The notes beneath the pieces were generated by a model. That model was not told where the DNA came from. It searched no databases and saw nothing but the letters and a program-made list of their open reading frames with translations. Positions 1 to 6,365 of a stretch of 10,211 nt of DNA are shown here, piece by piece. The position numbers were made by a program, and so were the translations under genes. This DNA is from DP-19 sp041488235 (lineage in GTDB: Bacteria > Desulfobacterota > Binatia > UTPRO1), in contig JBGPOW010000160.1 in NCBI GenBank assembly GCA_041488235.1, positions 1 through 10,211 of the forward strand. Reading direction: 5' to 3'. Position 1 is the stretch's first letter; each line of letters starts with the position of its first letter.

Positions 1-88
1 CGAGGAGCAGGAGGAGCCACGCCCAGTACGCTTTCCCGCCGCGCAGGACGAGCCGCATGCTCGTCGACAAGAATTGGAACGGTCCCAT
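1..88 (-). CDS. NrfD/PsrC-type membrane subunit, N-terminal fragment (runs off left edge)
   Basis: Only the first 29 codons are in the window. They read MGPFQFLSTSMRLVLRGGK followed by AYWAWLLLLL, a short cytoplasmic-looking, Arg/Lys-containing start leading into a hydrophobic helix with the Gly...Tyr-x-x-Trp pattern seen at the beginning of NrfD/PsrC/DsrP proteins. That family is a multi-helix membrane protein that exchanges electrons between quinone and a partner FeS subunit. The ATG lies 7 nt after the stop of the 16-cysteine FeS gene on the same strand, which is the classic FeS-then-NrfD order. No strong Shine-Dalgarno sequence is visible, so translation is probably coupled to the upstream gene. 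The family call rests mainly on context, because the diagnostic part lies outside the window. Confidence 0.62.
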   Translation of the reverse strand, partial: MGPFQFLSTSMRLVLRGGKAYWAWLLLLL

Positions 89-95
89 CGTCGCC

Positions 96-1034
96 CTAGA
101 GCCCATAGAAGTAGAAGAACTTCGGCTCGGTCTTGAGCTCGCTCTTCAACACGAAGACGCGCTTCTCGTGGATGATGCGCGAGATCTCGCTCTCGGGATC
201 GAGCAGGTTGCCGAACTTGCGGGCGCCGACCGGGCAGATCTCGACGCACGCCGGATAGCGTCCCGCCCGCGTCCGCTGGATGCAGAACGTGCACTTCTCG
301 ACGACGCCGCGCGGCCGCGGCCGGTTGCCGAGGACGTGCAGGTTCGGATTCAGGTCCTCCGGCGGCAGGTGCGGCTCGCCCCAGTTGAAGTGACGCGCGC
401 CGTACGGGCACGCCGCCATGCAGTAACGGCAGCCGATGCACCAGTCGTAGTCGATGACGACGATGCCGTCGGGCTCCTGCCAGGTCGCGCCGACGGGGCA
501 CACGCGCGTGCACTGCGGATTGCGGCACTGCTGGCAGGCGACCGGCAGGTAGAAGTGATCGGGATCGGGAACTTTGTCCGGGTCGTAGTAGGGATTGGCG
601 CCCTCGAAGTCGATGCCCTTCTCCTTCTCCATCTCGAGGACGCGGATCCACTGGATCTGCGGATCGCGCGACTGATTGTTCTCCTTGACGCACGCGTAGA
701 CGCAGCGCCGGCAGCCGATGCAGCGCGAGAGGTCGAGCGCGTAGCCGAACGTCACCCCGGCCTGCGCCGGCAGCGCCGACACGTGGACGTCGCGCCCGAA
801 GCGCCGCTCGGCGTCGTCGCGGATGCGCGCGACCCGGCGCTCGAGCTCGTCGGGTGAGAGCTCGAGGAAATGCTTCTGGAAGAACTGCTCGCGCGCGACC
901 GGCGAGCAGCCGGCGAGGATCGTCGCGACCGAGAGGCCGACCGACGTCAGGAAGTCGCGGCGGCTGAGGGTCGTCGCGTCCTGCGCCGCCTCGATCGCGC
1001 TCGGGTCGAGCGCGGGCGTGTCAGGGCGCGGCAT
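96..1034 (-). CDS. Tat-exported 4x[4Fe-4S] ferredoxin-type subunit (DsrO/HybA/PsrB-like)
   Basis: A 312-residue electron-transfer subunit. A twin-arginine signal SRRDFL (residues 24-29) precedes a hydrophobic stretch ending in LAGC (40-43), which reads as a lipobox, so this may be a Tat-exported lipoprotein. Sixteen cysteines form four cluster sets: C105/108/111/115, C167/170/175/179, C199/202/205/209 and C248/251/263/267. This is the full complement for four [4Fe-4S] clusters of the DmsB/NrfC/PsrB class. It presumably wires an NrfD-type quinone subunit (next gene, 7 nt downstream) to the multihaem cytochromes upstream. The start is set by an AAGGAGG at 1040-1046, 5 nt before the ATG, and the gene overlaps the preceding cytochrome gene by 14 nt. 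About 60 residues separate the signal from the first cluster, so there is no fused molybdopterin-like domain of the ActB type. The partner complex is inferred; the fold is clear. Confidence 0.93.
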   Translation of the reverse strand: MPRPDTPALDPSAIEAAQDATTLSRRDFLTSVGLSVATILAGCSPVAREQFFQKHFLELSPDELERRVARIRDDAERRFGRDVHVSALPAQAGVTFGYALDLSRCIGCRRCVYACVKENNQSRDPQIQWIRVLEMEKEKGIDFEGANPYYDPDKVPDPDHFYLPVACQQCRNPQCTRVCPVGATWQEPDGIVVIDYDWCIGCRYCMAACPYGARHFNWGEPHLPPEDLNPNLHVLGNRPRPRGVVEKCTFCIQRTRAGRYPACVEICPVGARKFGNLLDPESEISRIIHEKRVFVLKSELKTEPKFFYFYGL

Positions 1035-1746
1035 CGGGCCCTCCTTGTCTCGTCAGGAACTGCGGCCGCACCGGCGGCGGCAGCGGTTGGAGCGGCGCGA
1101 AGCGCGGGCTGTGCGGGTTGTGACAATTGACGCAGAGCAGGTACCGCTTCGAGCCGTCCCAGTACCCGGTGCGCTTTCCGTGGATGCCGCTCCGCCAGTC
1201 GCGGAACTGCGTGCCGTGACACTGGCCGCAGAGCCGGTACGACTCCGTGAACGGCACGAGCGTGCCGCTCGCGAGCCGCAGTTGATTGCGGTCCTCGGCG
1301 TCGTGACAATCGAGGCACCAGCGGTGCTCCTCGTCGTGGTGCAGGACGATGTCGCTGTGCATGCCCTCGAGCGGACGGCGCTCGCGGTCGGGCGCAAAGG
1401 TCGCGTGACACTCCATGCACGGGAAGAGACCTTCGGTGAAGGGTGGCGCCGGCACCGGGAACAGTACCTTCGTGCTGCCCGAGCCACCGATCGCGTCGAG
1501 GCCCGTGAGCGCCTCGTCGTGCGCGAACAGCGCGGGAAAATCGGCGGGCGCGAACGAGCGGTCGGCGGAGGCGCCGACCGGCGGCACGAACGGCTTGGCG
1601 CGCACGATCACGACCAGCACCGCGAACACGGTGAGCGCGAAGAGCACGAGCAGCGGGATGAGCGCGTTCGAGCGGCCGATCGAGAACTCGGGCTCGGCGC
1701 TCTCGTGCTCGTCGTGCGCGTCGTCGTGGTCGTCAGCCGATGCCAT
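1021..1746 (-). CDS. Membrane-anchored tetrahaem cytochrome c
   Basis: A 241-residue protein with four CxxCH haem c attachment motifs: CMECH (110-114), CLDCH (144-148), CGQCH (173-177) and CVNCH (205-209). One hydrophobic segment (about 28-48) follows a short, very acidic and His-rich N-terminus (six Asp and four His in the first 14 residues). No cleavage site is evident, so the segment is probably an uncleaved anchor with the haem domain outside the cytoplasmic membrane. Additional histidines (such as H130, H136, H137, H141 and H189) could be distal ligands, suggesting bis-His low-potential haems. The C-terminus is proline-rich. The order tetrahaem cytochrome, FeS protein, NrfD resembles quinol-oxidising modules such as CbcSTU or Qrc, but the haem spacing is not that of NapC/NrfH as far as I can judge. 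It starts 3 nt after the upstream cytochrome stop, with a GGAG about 7 nt before the ATG. Confidence 0.9.
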   Translation of the reverse strand: MASADDHDDAHDEHESAEPEFSIGRSNALIPLLVLFALTVFAVLVVIVRAKPFVPPVGASADRSFAPADFPALFAHDEALTGLDAIGGSGSTKVLFPVPAPPFTEGLFPCMECHATFAPDRERRPLEGMHSDIVLHHDEEHRWCLDCHDAEDRNQLRLASGTLVPFTESYRLCGQCHGTQFRDWRSGIHGKRTGYWDGSKRYLLCVNCHNPHSPRFAPLQPLPPPVRPQFLTRQGGPDAAP

Positions 1747-1749
1747 CGA

Positions 1750-2964
1750 TCACTCCGCGTGCCGCTGCGTCCGCAGGAACGCGACGAGATCGCGCATCTC
1801 GTCGTCCGCGAACTGCGGCCACACGACGCCCTCGGCGCGCGCCTTCTGCGCCATCGCGGGCGCGTGGTTCCACATCGCCGACGCCCAGCCGAGCGACGAG
1901 CGTACGAGCCCCGACGCCGCGAGGTTCGGGCCGATCGCGGGACCCGACGCCGGCGCGTGACAGCCGGCGCACGACTTCTCGCGGAAGATCGCGGCGCCGC
2001 GAATCGCGTCGCCGCGTTCGTCCATGTACTGCGCGAAGTAGAGGTACGCGAGCAGATCGGCCGTCTGCGCGGTGTCGAGGCGCGGGAATGCGATCCCGAG
2101 CGCACGCATCTTCGCCCACATCTGCGGGCCATGGTTCCAAAGCGCGCCCGCCATCTCGCCGACGTGGCGCATCGGGCGATGCGCGCCGAGATCGGGCGCC
2201 ACAGTGCCGCCGACGCCCGCGATCGCGTGGCACTTGACGCAACCCTTATCCGCGAAGAGCGCCTTCCCGGCGCGCGGACTGCCGAGCTGCGCCGCGACGT
2301 CGGCCGCGGACGGCGGCGCCGCGTCGGCGCCGCGGATGAACGCGACGAGGTGCGCGACGTCATCGTGCTCGAGGCGCGACCGCTCGATCCCGAGCTCCGT
2401 CATCTTCGCCGCCATGTCGGGACCGTGGTTCCAGAGGGCCTGCGCCAGAAAGAGCGACGACACGAACGGACGCAGCTCGTCGAGCCGGGGCCCCACCGTG
2501 CCGCCCTTCCCGTCCAGCTGATGGCAGCGCGCGCACGAGCGACCGACGAAGAGCGCTCGCCCGCGCTCGAAGTCGCCGGGCTCGTCGAGGAAGTTCAGGT
2601 AGAGGAGATACGCCGAGAGCTTCTCCATGTCGTCGGCGGAAAGCGTGGCGCGCGTGACGCCCTCGCTGCGCATGCGGTCGAGCATCGCGGGCGTGTGATT
2701 CCAGAGGCTGCCGGCGAGCTGCATCACGTCCTGCCACGAACGGGCGCGACCGAGGTCGGGGCCGATGCGTCGCTCGGCGCCGCTGCCGACGCCGTGGCAG
2801 TGGGCGCAGCCTTTGGTGGCGAAGACCTCCTCGCCTTCGACGAGCGGCCGACTCGGCACCGCATCGTGATCGTCCGCGGCGACGCGCGGCGATCGGCTCG
2901 CGGCAACGGCGAGTACGACGAGGAGCAGGGTCACGATCGCCGGTCGCCGCATGCTGCACGGCAT
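1750..2964 (-). CDS. Secreted tetrahaem cytochrome c built from four tandem mono-haem domains
   Basis: A 404-residue protein with a Sec-type signal (charged start, hydrophobic 9-22, likely cleavage before about residue 31). Four CxxCH motifs lie at 53-57, 144-148, 242-246 and 332-336. Each is followed 35-37 residues after the haem His by WNHxPxM (W88-M94, W178-M184, W276-M282, W365-M371), whose Met is the probable distal haem ligand. The repeat unit is about 90-98 residues, so this looks like fourfold internal duplication of a class I cytochrome c domain, each ending in a helix rich in Asp/Leu/Ala. It likely acts in the periplasm as an electron wire for the membrane complex encoded just downstream. 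Two in-frame starts exist, ATG at 2964 and ATG at 2952 (residue 5). Neither has a clear ribosome binding site, and the second would leave MRRPAIV as a good signal n-region. It is the first gene of the minus-strand set. Confidence 0.9.
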   Translation of the reverse strand: MPCSMRRPAIVTLLLVVLAVAASRSPRVAADDHDAVPSRPLVEGEEVFATKGCAHCHGVGSGAERRIGPDLGRARSWQDVMQLAGSLWNHTPAMLDRMRSEGVTRATLSADDMEKLSAYLLYLNFLDEPGDFERGRALFVGRSCARCHQLDGKGGTVGPRLDELRPFVSSLFLAQALWNHGPDMAAKMTELGIERSRLEHDDVAHLVAFIRGADAAPPSAADVAAQLGSPRAGKALFADKGCVKCHAIAGVGGTVAPDLGAHRPMRHVGEMAGALWNHGPQMWAKMRALGIAFPRLDTAQTADLLAYLYFAQYMDERGDAIRGAAIFREKSCAGCHAPASGPAIGPNLAASGLVRSSLGWASAMWNHAPAMAQKARAEGVVWPQFADDEMRDLVAFLRTQRHAE

Positions 2965-2967
2965 AGT

Positions 2968-2983
2968 TGCAAGGGTTGTGCCC
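2968..2983 (-). promoter_or_regulatory. Candidate sigma-54 (-24/-12) promoter for the cytochrome genes
   Basis: Read on the minus strand the sequence is GGGCAC, five bases AACCC, then TTGCA. This matches the RpoN consensus TGGCAC-N5-TTGCW except for the first base, with exactly 10 nt between the essential GG and GC. The predicted transcription start would fall near 2957. That lies downstream of the ATG at 2964 and about 5 nt before the in-frame ATG at 2952, so the message would be nearly leaderless. This is unusual for RpoN promoters and is the main reason for caution. Confidence 0.35.
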
Positions 2984-3005
2984 CGCGTTCCGCGACGGCC
3001 GCCTC

Positions 3006-3025
3006 GTCGCCGAGCGCTCGACGAC
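3006..3025. promoter_or_regulatory. 20-bp near-perfect palindrome, operator candidate
   Basis: GTCGCCGAGCGCTCGACGAC has a perfect 10-bp core (CGAGCGCTCG, 3011-3020) flanked by GTCG/CGAC arms, with a single mismatched pair (C/A). Nine of ten positions per half are symmetric. It lies in the divergent intergenic region, about 50-70 bp upstream of the candidate cytochrome promoter and about 210 bp upstream of gnd. The size and symmetry suit a dimeric regulator site. In GC-rich DNA chance palindromes are fairly common, so this remains a candidate only. Confidence 0.3.
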
Positions 3026-3167
3026 CGTGCCGTGGCGTCCGACGCTCGCGAATGGGCGCAGCGATTTTCCCGTGCCTGCCACTGTTCCCGGATGGGCTTT
3101 TCTCACGTGTGATACGACCGGTGTGCCACGTCGCCAGCCGGCGCATCGCTCGCGACTGACCAACGTC

Positions 3168-3185
3168 AGCGCCGCGGCCGGCGCT
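3168..3185 (+). other. GC-rich hairpin upstream of gnd
   Basis: AGCGCCG-CGGC-CGGCGCT forms a perfect 7-bp stem with a 4-nt loop about 50 nt before the gnd start. Just before it, CTGAC-CAAC-GTCAG (3156-3169) can form a competing 5-bp stem sharing bases with the first arm. No U-tract follows, so it is not a standard intrinsic terminator. It could be a leader structure or a chance feature of high GC content. Confidence 0.2.
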
Positions 3186-3225
3186 TGCGTGCGGTCGGGA
3201 CGCGCGCGATGTATCGAGCGAACGA

Positions 3226-3232
3226 GAGGAGG
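3226..3232 (+). promoter_or_regulatory. Ribosome binding site fixing the gnd start
   Basis: GAGGAGG lies 4 nt before the ATG at 3237. It selects this start over longer in-frame alternatives reaching back to 2967, and the protein from here begins directly with the Rossmann-fold glycine motif, as the family requires. Confidence 0.8.
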
Positions 3233-3236
3233 CGCG

Positions 3237-4256
3237 ATGCAGGTCGGAATGATCGGGCTTGGACGAATGGGCGCGAACATGGCGCGCCGACTCATGGGCG
3301 GCGGACACACGTGCGTCGTGCACGACGTCAGCGCGGACGCCGTGCGGGCGCTCGCCGGCGAGGGCGCAGTCGGCGCGTCGTCGGTCGACGACCTCGTCGC
3401 GCGTCTCGCCACCCCGCGCGTCGTCTGGCTCATGGTGCCGGCCGCCGTCGTCGATACGACGCTCGCCGGGCTGGTGTCGCGACTCGCCGCCGGTGACGTC
3501 GTCGTGGACGGCGGCAATTCCTATTACCGAGACGACGTCGACCGCGCCCAGCGTCTCCAGGCGCGCGGCATCCACTACGTCGACTGCGGGACGAGCGGCG
3601 GCGTCTGGGGTCGCGAGCGCGGCTACTGTCTCATGATCGGCGGCGAGCGCGACGTCGTCGGCCGGCTCGATCCGCTGTTCGCGACCCTCGCTCCCGGCCG
3701 CGGCACGCTCGCGCCGACACCGGGCCGCGAGGGGCGCGGCGGCACCGCCGAACGCGGGTATCTCCACTGCGGCCCGAACGGCGCGGGCCACTTCGTGAAG
3801 ATGGTCCACAACGGCATCGAGTACGGCCTGATGGCGGCGTACGCCGAGGGCCTGAACGTGCTGCGCCACGCCAACGTCGGCAAGCAGGCGCGCGCGGCCG
3901 ACGCCGAGACGACGCCGCTCCGCGATCCGGAGTACTACCGCTACGATTTCGACCTCGCCGACGTGACCGAGGTGTGGCGACGCGGCAGCGTCATCGCCTC
4001 GTGGCTGCTCGATCTCACGGCGGCGGCGTTCGCGAGCGATCCGCAGCTCGAGCGCTTCAGCGGTCGCGTCTCCGACTCCGGCGAGGGGCGCTGGACGCTC
4101 GATGCCGCCGTCGACGAGGGCGTGCCGGCGCACGTCCTGGCTTCTGCGCTCTTTCAGCGCTTCAGCTCGCGCGGCGAGGCCGAGTTCCAGGATCGGCTGC
4201 TCTCGGCGATGCGCTTCGAGTTCGGCGGCCACCACGAGAAAGCTCCGGGCACGTGA
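3237..4256 (+). CDS. gnd: 6-phosphogluconate dehydrogenase, decarboxylating (short form)
   Basis: Oxidises and decarboxylates 6-phosphogluconate to ribulose-5-phosphate, giving NAD(P)H and CO2, in the cytoplasm. The 339-residue length fits the short 6PGDH class (about 300-340) rather than the roughly 470-residue E. coli type. Motifs: GLGRMGANMARRL at the N-terminus (dinucleotide fold, 7-19), DGGNSYY (91-97), GTSGGVWG (118-125, substrate loop), and GAGHFVKMVHNGIEYG (182-197) with the catalytic Lys188, Asn192 and Glu195. The C-terminal helical region contains SDSGEGRWT and ends with FEFGGH. Asp30 at the end of the second beta strand (VVHD) suggests NAD+ rather than NADP+ preference, as reported for other short-form enzymes; this is inference. 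It opens the operon, and its stop overlaps the zwf start by 4 nt (GTGA). Confidence 0.95.
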   Translation: MQVGMIGLGRMGANMARRLMGGGHTCVVHDVSADAVRALAGEGAVGASSVDDLVARLATPRVVWLMVPAAVVDTTLAGLVSRLAAGDVVVDGGNSYYRDDVDRAQRLQARGIHYVDCGTSGGVWGRERGYCLMIGGERDVVGRLDPLFATLAPGRGTLAPTPGREGRGGTAERGYLHCGPNGAGHFVKMVHNGIEYGLMAAYAEGLNVLRHANVGKQARAADAETTPLRDPEYYRYDFDLADVTEVWRRGSVIASWLLDLTAAAFASDPQLERFSGRVSDSGEGRWTLDAAVDEGVPAHVLASALFQRFSSRGEAEFQDRLLSAMRFEFGGHHEKAPGT

Positions 4257-5632
4257 GCGTCGTCCTCTCCGACGCGCTCGTCTTCTTCGGCGCGACCGGC
4301 GATCTCGCGTACAAGAAGATCTTCCCCGCGCTGCAAGCGATGACCCGGCGCGGCCGTCTCGACGTGCCGGTGATCGGCGTCGGCAAATCCGGCTGGAACC
4401 TCGAGCAGCTGCGGGCGCGCGCGCGCGAGAGTCTCGACCGTCATGGCGGCGTCGACGAGCGCGCGTTCGCGCAGCTTTCCGCGCGGCTGCGCTACGTCGA
4501 CGGTGACTACGGCGACCCTGCGACGTACGCTGCGATCGTGAAGGAGCTCGCCGGCGCCAAGTGCCCGGCGCACTATCTCGCGATCCCGCCCGGCGCCTTT
4601 GCGACCGTCGTCGAAAAGCTCGCCGCCTCGGGCTGCGCGCGCAACGCGCGCATCATCGTCGAGAAGCCGTTCGGACGCGACCTGGAGTCGGCGCGGCAGT
4701 TGAACGCGATCATTCACCGCGTCTTCGACGAGTCGGCGGTCTTCCGCATCGACCACTACCTCGGCAAGGAGCCGGTGCAGAATCTGCTGCTCTTCCGCTT
4801 CGCGAACACCTTCCTCGAGCCGATCTGGAACCGCAACTACGTCGCGAGCGTGCAGATCACGATGGCGGAGAGCTTCGGCGTCCAAGGGCGCGGGCGCTTC
4901 TACGAGGAGGCGGGCGCCATCCGCGACGTCATCCAGAATCACATGCTGCAGGTGATCGCGTTCCTCGCGATGGAAGCACCGACGACCACCTACGCGGAGT
5001 CGATCCACGACGAGCAGGTGAAGGTCTTCCGCATGATCCGCCCGCTCAGCCCCGACGACCTCGTGCGCGGCCAGTTCCGCGGCTACCGCAACGAGCCCGG
5101 GGTGGCGCCGAACTCGAACGTGGAGACCTTCGCCGCCGTGCGGCTGCACATCGACTCCTGGCGCTGGGACGGCGTGCCGTTCTTCATCCGCGCCGGCAAA
5201 TGCCTGCCGACGACGACGACCGAGGTGACGGTGACCCTCAAACGCCCGCCGCTCAGCCGGATCCCTGCGGGCGACGCGAACTACGTGCGCTTCCGCCTCA
5301 GCCCCGAGGTCGTGATCGGCATCGGCGCTCGCATCAAGCGGCCCGGCGAGGAGATGGCGACCGAGCCGACCGAGCTCAAGGTCGTCCACAAGCCCGAGGG
5401 CGACGAGATGGACGCGTACGAGCGCCTCCTCGGCGACGCGATGGAGGGCGACCGCACGCTCTTCGCGCGCCAGGACGGCGTCGAGGCGGCGTGGGCGATC
5501 GTCGAACCGATCCTGCGCGAGAGCACTGCGCTCCACGAGTACGACTGCGGCACGTGGGGACCCTTGGAGTCGGAGGCGTTGACGGCGGACGTCGGCGGAT
5601 GGCACTGCTGCGAGTCGCCGATCGCGCCGTGA
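4253..5632 (+). CDS. zwf: Glucose-6-phosphate 1-dehydrogenase
   Basis: Oxidises glucose-6-phosphate to 6-phosphogluconolactone, the entry reaction of the oxidative pentose phosphate pathway. The 459-residue protein has the nucleotide-binding FGATGDLAYKK (12-22), VEKPFGRDL (136-144), the substrate motif RIDHYLGKE (165-173), the likely catalytic base His230 in IQNH, and RAGKCLP in the C-terminal domain. The length is slightly under the common 480-510 residues, but no conserved block is missing. The GTG start at 4253 overlaps the gnd stop by 4 nt, and the protein starts right at the Rossmann domain. A much longer upstream reading in this frame lies inside gnd and looks spurious. The start has only a weak purine-rich stretch upstream, so it is likely translated by coupling to gnd. 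rpiA follows after 19 nt. Confidence 0.95.
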   Translation: MSVVLSDALVFFGATGDLAYKKIFPALQAMTRRGRLDVPVIGVGKSGWNLEQLRARARESLDRHGGVDERAFAQLSARLRYVDGDYGDPATYAAIVKELAGAKCPAHYLAIPPGAFATVVEKLAASGCARNARIIVEKPFGRDLESARQLNAIIHRVFDESAVFRIDHYLGKEPVQNLLLFRFANTFLEPIWNRNYVASVQITMAESFGVQGRGRFYEEAGAIRDVIQNHMLQVIAFLAMEAPTTTYAESIHDEQVKVFRMIRPLSPDDLVRGQFRGYRNEPGVAPNSNVETFAAVRLHIDSWRWDGVPFFIRAGKCLPTTTTEVTVTLKRPPLSRIPAGDANYVRFRLSPEVVIGIGARIKRPGEEMATEPTELKVVHKPEGDEMDAYERLLGDAMEGDRTLFARQDGVEAAWAIVEPILRESTALHEYDCGTWGPLESEALTADVGGWHCCESPIAP

Positions 5633-5640
5633 CGATGGGG

Positions 5641-5646
5641 AGGAGG
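5641..5646 (+). promoter_or_regulatory. Strong ribosome binding site for rpiA
   Basis: AGGAGG lies within a longer purine run (GGGGAGGAGGG), 5 nt before the ATG at 5652. It is the only plus-strand junction after the first gene with a real gap (19 nt), so rpiA probably initiates independently rather than by stop-start coupling. Confidence 0.75.
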
Positions 5647-5651
5647 GTCCG

Positions 5652-6365
5652 ATGAGCGAGCGAAGAGGCGACGAGGATGCGATCCTGCGCGCGGTCGCGG
5701 CGCACGCGCTCGACCTCGTCGTCGACGGCACGACGATCGGCCTCGGCACCGGACGCGCGGCGGCCGCCTTCATCGCCGCCCTCGGTGCCCGTGTCCGCGA
5801 CGGCCTGCGCGTGCGTGGCGTGCCGACGTCGACCGCGTCGGCCGATCAAGCGCGCGCGCTCGGCATCCCGCTCGTCGAGCTCGACGGCGACGTGGAGCTC
5901 GACCTCACCGTCGACGGGGCCGACGAGGTGGCGCCGAACCTCGACCTCGTGAAGGGCTGGGGCGGCGCGCTCGTCCGCGAGCGTATCGTCGCCGCGGCGT
6001 CGCGCCGCCAGGTCATCCTCGTCGGCGAGGAGAAGCTCGTGCGTGGTCTCGGTGAGCGCGGCCGCATCCCGGTCGAGGTGATTCCGCTCGCGCGCGGCGT
6101 CGTCACCCGCGCGCTCGCCCGCCTCGGTCTTGCGGTGACGGTACGAGCCGGCGCCGGCGGCGCGCCGCTCGTCACCGAAAACGGCAATCTGACGCTCGAC
6201 TGTGCGCCTGCCACGCCGCTCGATCCCGCCGCCGCGCGCGCACTCGACGCGGCCGTGCTGGCGCTGCCGGGCGTCGTCGACACCGGGCTCTTCCTCGGCA
6301 CCGCGGAGCGCGTGCTCGTCGGCCGGCCTGGCGGTAAGGTCGACGTGCTACGCAGGTCGCCGTGA
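5652..6365 (+). CDS. rpiA: Ribose-5-phosphate isomerase A
   Basis: Interconverts ribulose-5-phosphate and ribose-5-phosphate, using the product of the gnd enzyme. The 237-residue protein is full length for RpiA (about 220-235). Motifs: the phosphate loop IGLGTGRAAAAF (29-40), DGADE (88-92) with Asp88 and Asp91, KGWGGALVRE (101-110) with Lys101 and the catalytic Glu110, VTENGN near residue 175, and PGVVDTGLF near the C-terminus. The spacings D-D-K-E of 3, 10 and 9 residues equal those of E. coli RpiA D81/D84/K94/E103. The phosphate loop has Arg-Ala where many RpiA proteins have Ser-Thr, a variant I believe recurs in some bacterial lineages. The stop overlaps the pgl start by 4 nt (GTGA). Confidence 0.95.
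   Translation: MSERRGDEDAILRAVAAHALDLVVDGTTIGLGTGRAAAAFIAALGARVRDGLRVRGVPTSTASADQARALGIPLVELDGDVELDLTVDGADEVAPNLDLVKGWGGALVRERIVAAASRRQVILVGEEKLVRGLGERGRIPVEVIPLARGVVTRALARLGLAVTVRAGAGGAPLVTENGNLTLDCAPATPLDPAAARALDAAVLALPGVVDTGLFLGTAERVLVGRPGGKVDVLRRSP

Larger units (their letters stand above)
2965..3236. promoter_or_regulatory. Divergent intergenic region between cytochrome and sugar-phosphate operons
   Basis: This 272-bp stretch separates two divergently transcribed gene sets, so it must hold both promoters unless upstream readthrough is used. I see no credible protein in it; open frames across it lack a ribosome binding site and a recognisable product. It holds a sigma-54-like motif facing left (2968-2983), a 20-bp near-palindrome (3006-3025), a small TCAC/GTGA inverted repeat (3103-3112) and a GC-rich hairpin (3168-3185). 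No convincing sigma-70 -35/-10 pair was found on either strand. The middle (3061-3120) is visibly less GC-rich than the flanks. Confidence 0.7.

Noticed and set aside
3110..3115. TGATAC as a sigma-70 -10 box for gnd
   Set aside because: Poor match to TATAAT and no -35 element at a suitable distance.
3121..3140. Second sigma-54-like motif on the minus strand (TGGCACACCGGTCGTA)
   Set aside because: The -24 half is good, but the -12 half reads TCGT instead of TTGC and lacks the essential GC.
823..3159. Very long open frame on the plus strand (778 codons) opposite the cytochrome genes
   Set aside because: The product is Arg/Ala/Glu-rich with no motif, lies antisense to three well-supported genes, and is the usual result of high GC content depleting stop codons.
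2967..3236. N-terminal extension of gnd by 90 codons
   Set aside because: The extension has no resemblance to 6PGDH, and a strong GAGGAGG site plus the Rossmann motif fix the start at 3237.
3974..4252. N-terminal extension of zwf inside gnd
   Set aside because: Arg-rich shadow of gnd; the conserved protein begins at the GTG at 4253.
5210..5223. Short CGA trinucleotide run within zwf
   Set aside because: It encodes consecutive Thr residues next to RAGKCLP in frame; ordinary codon bias, not a repeat locus.
4154..5773. 539-codon minus-strand open frame opposite zwf
   Set aside because: A mirror of zwf codon bias with no family resemblance.
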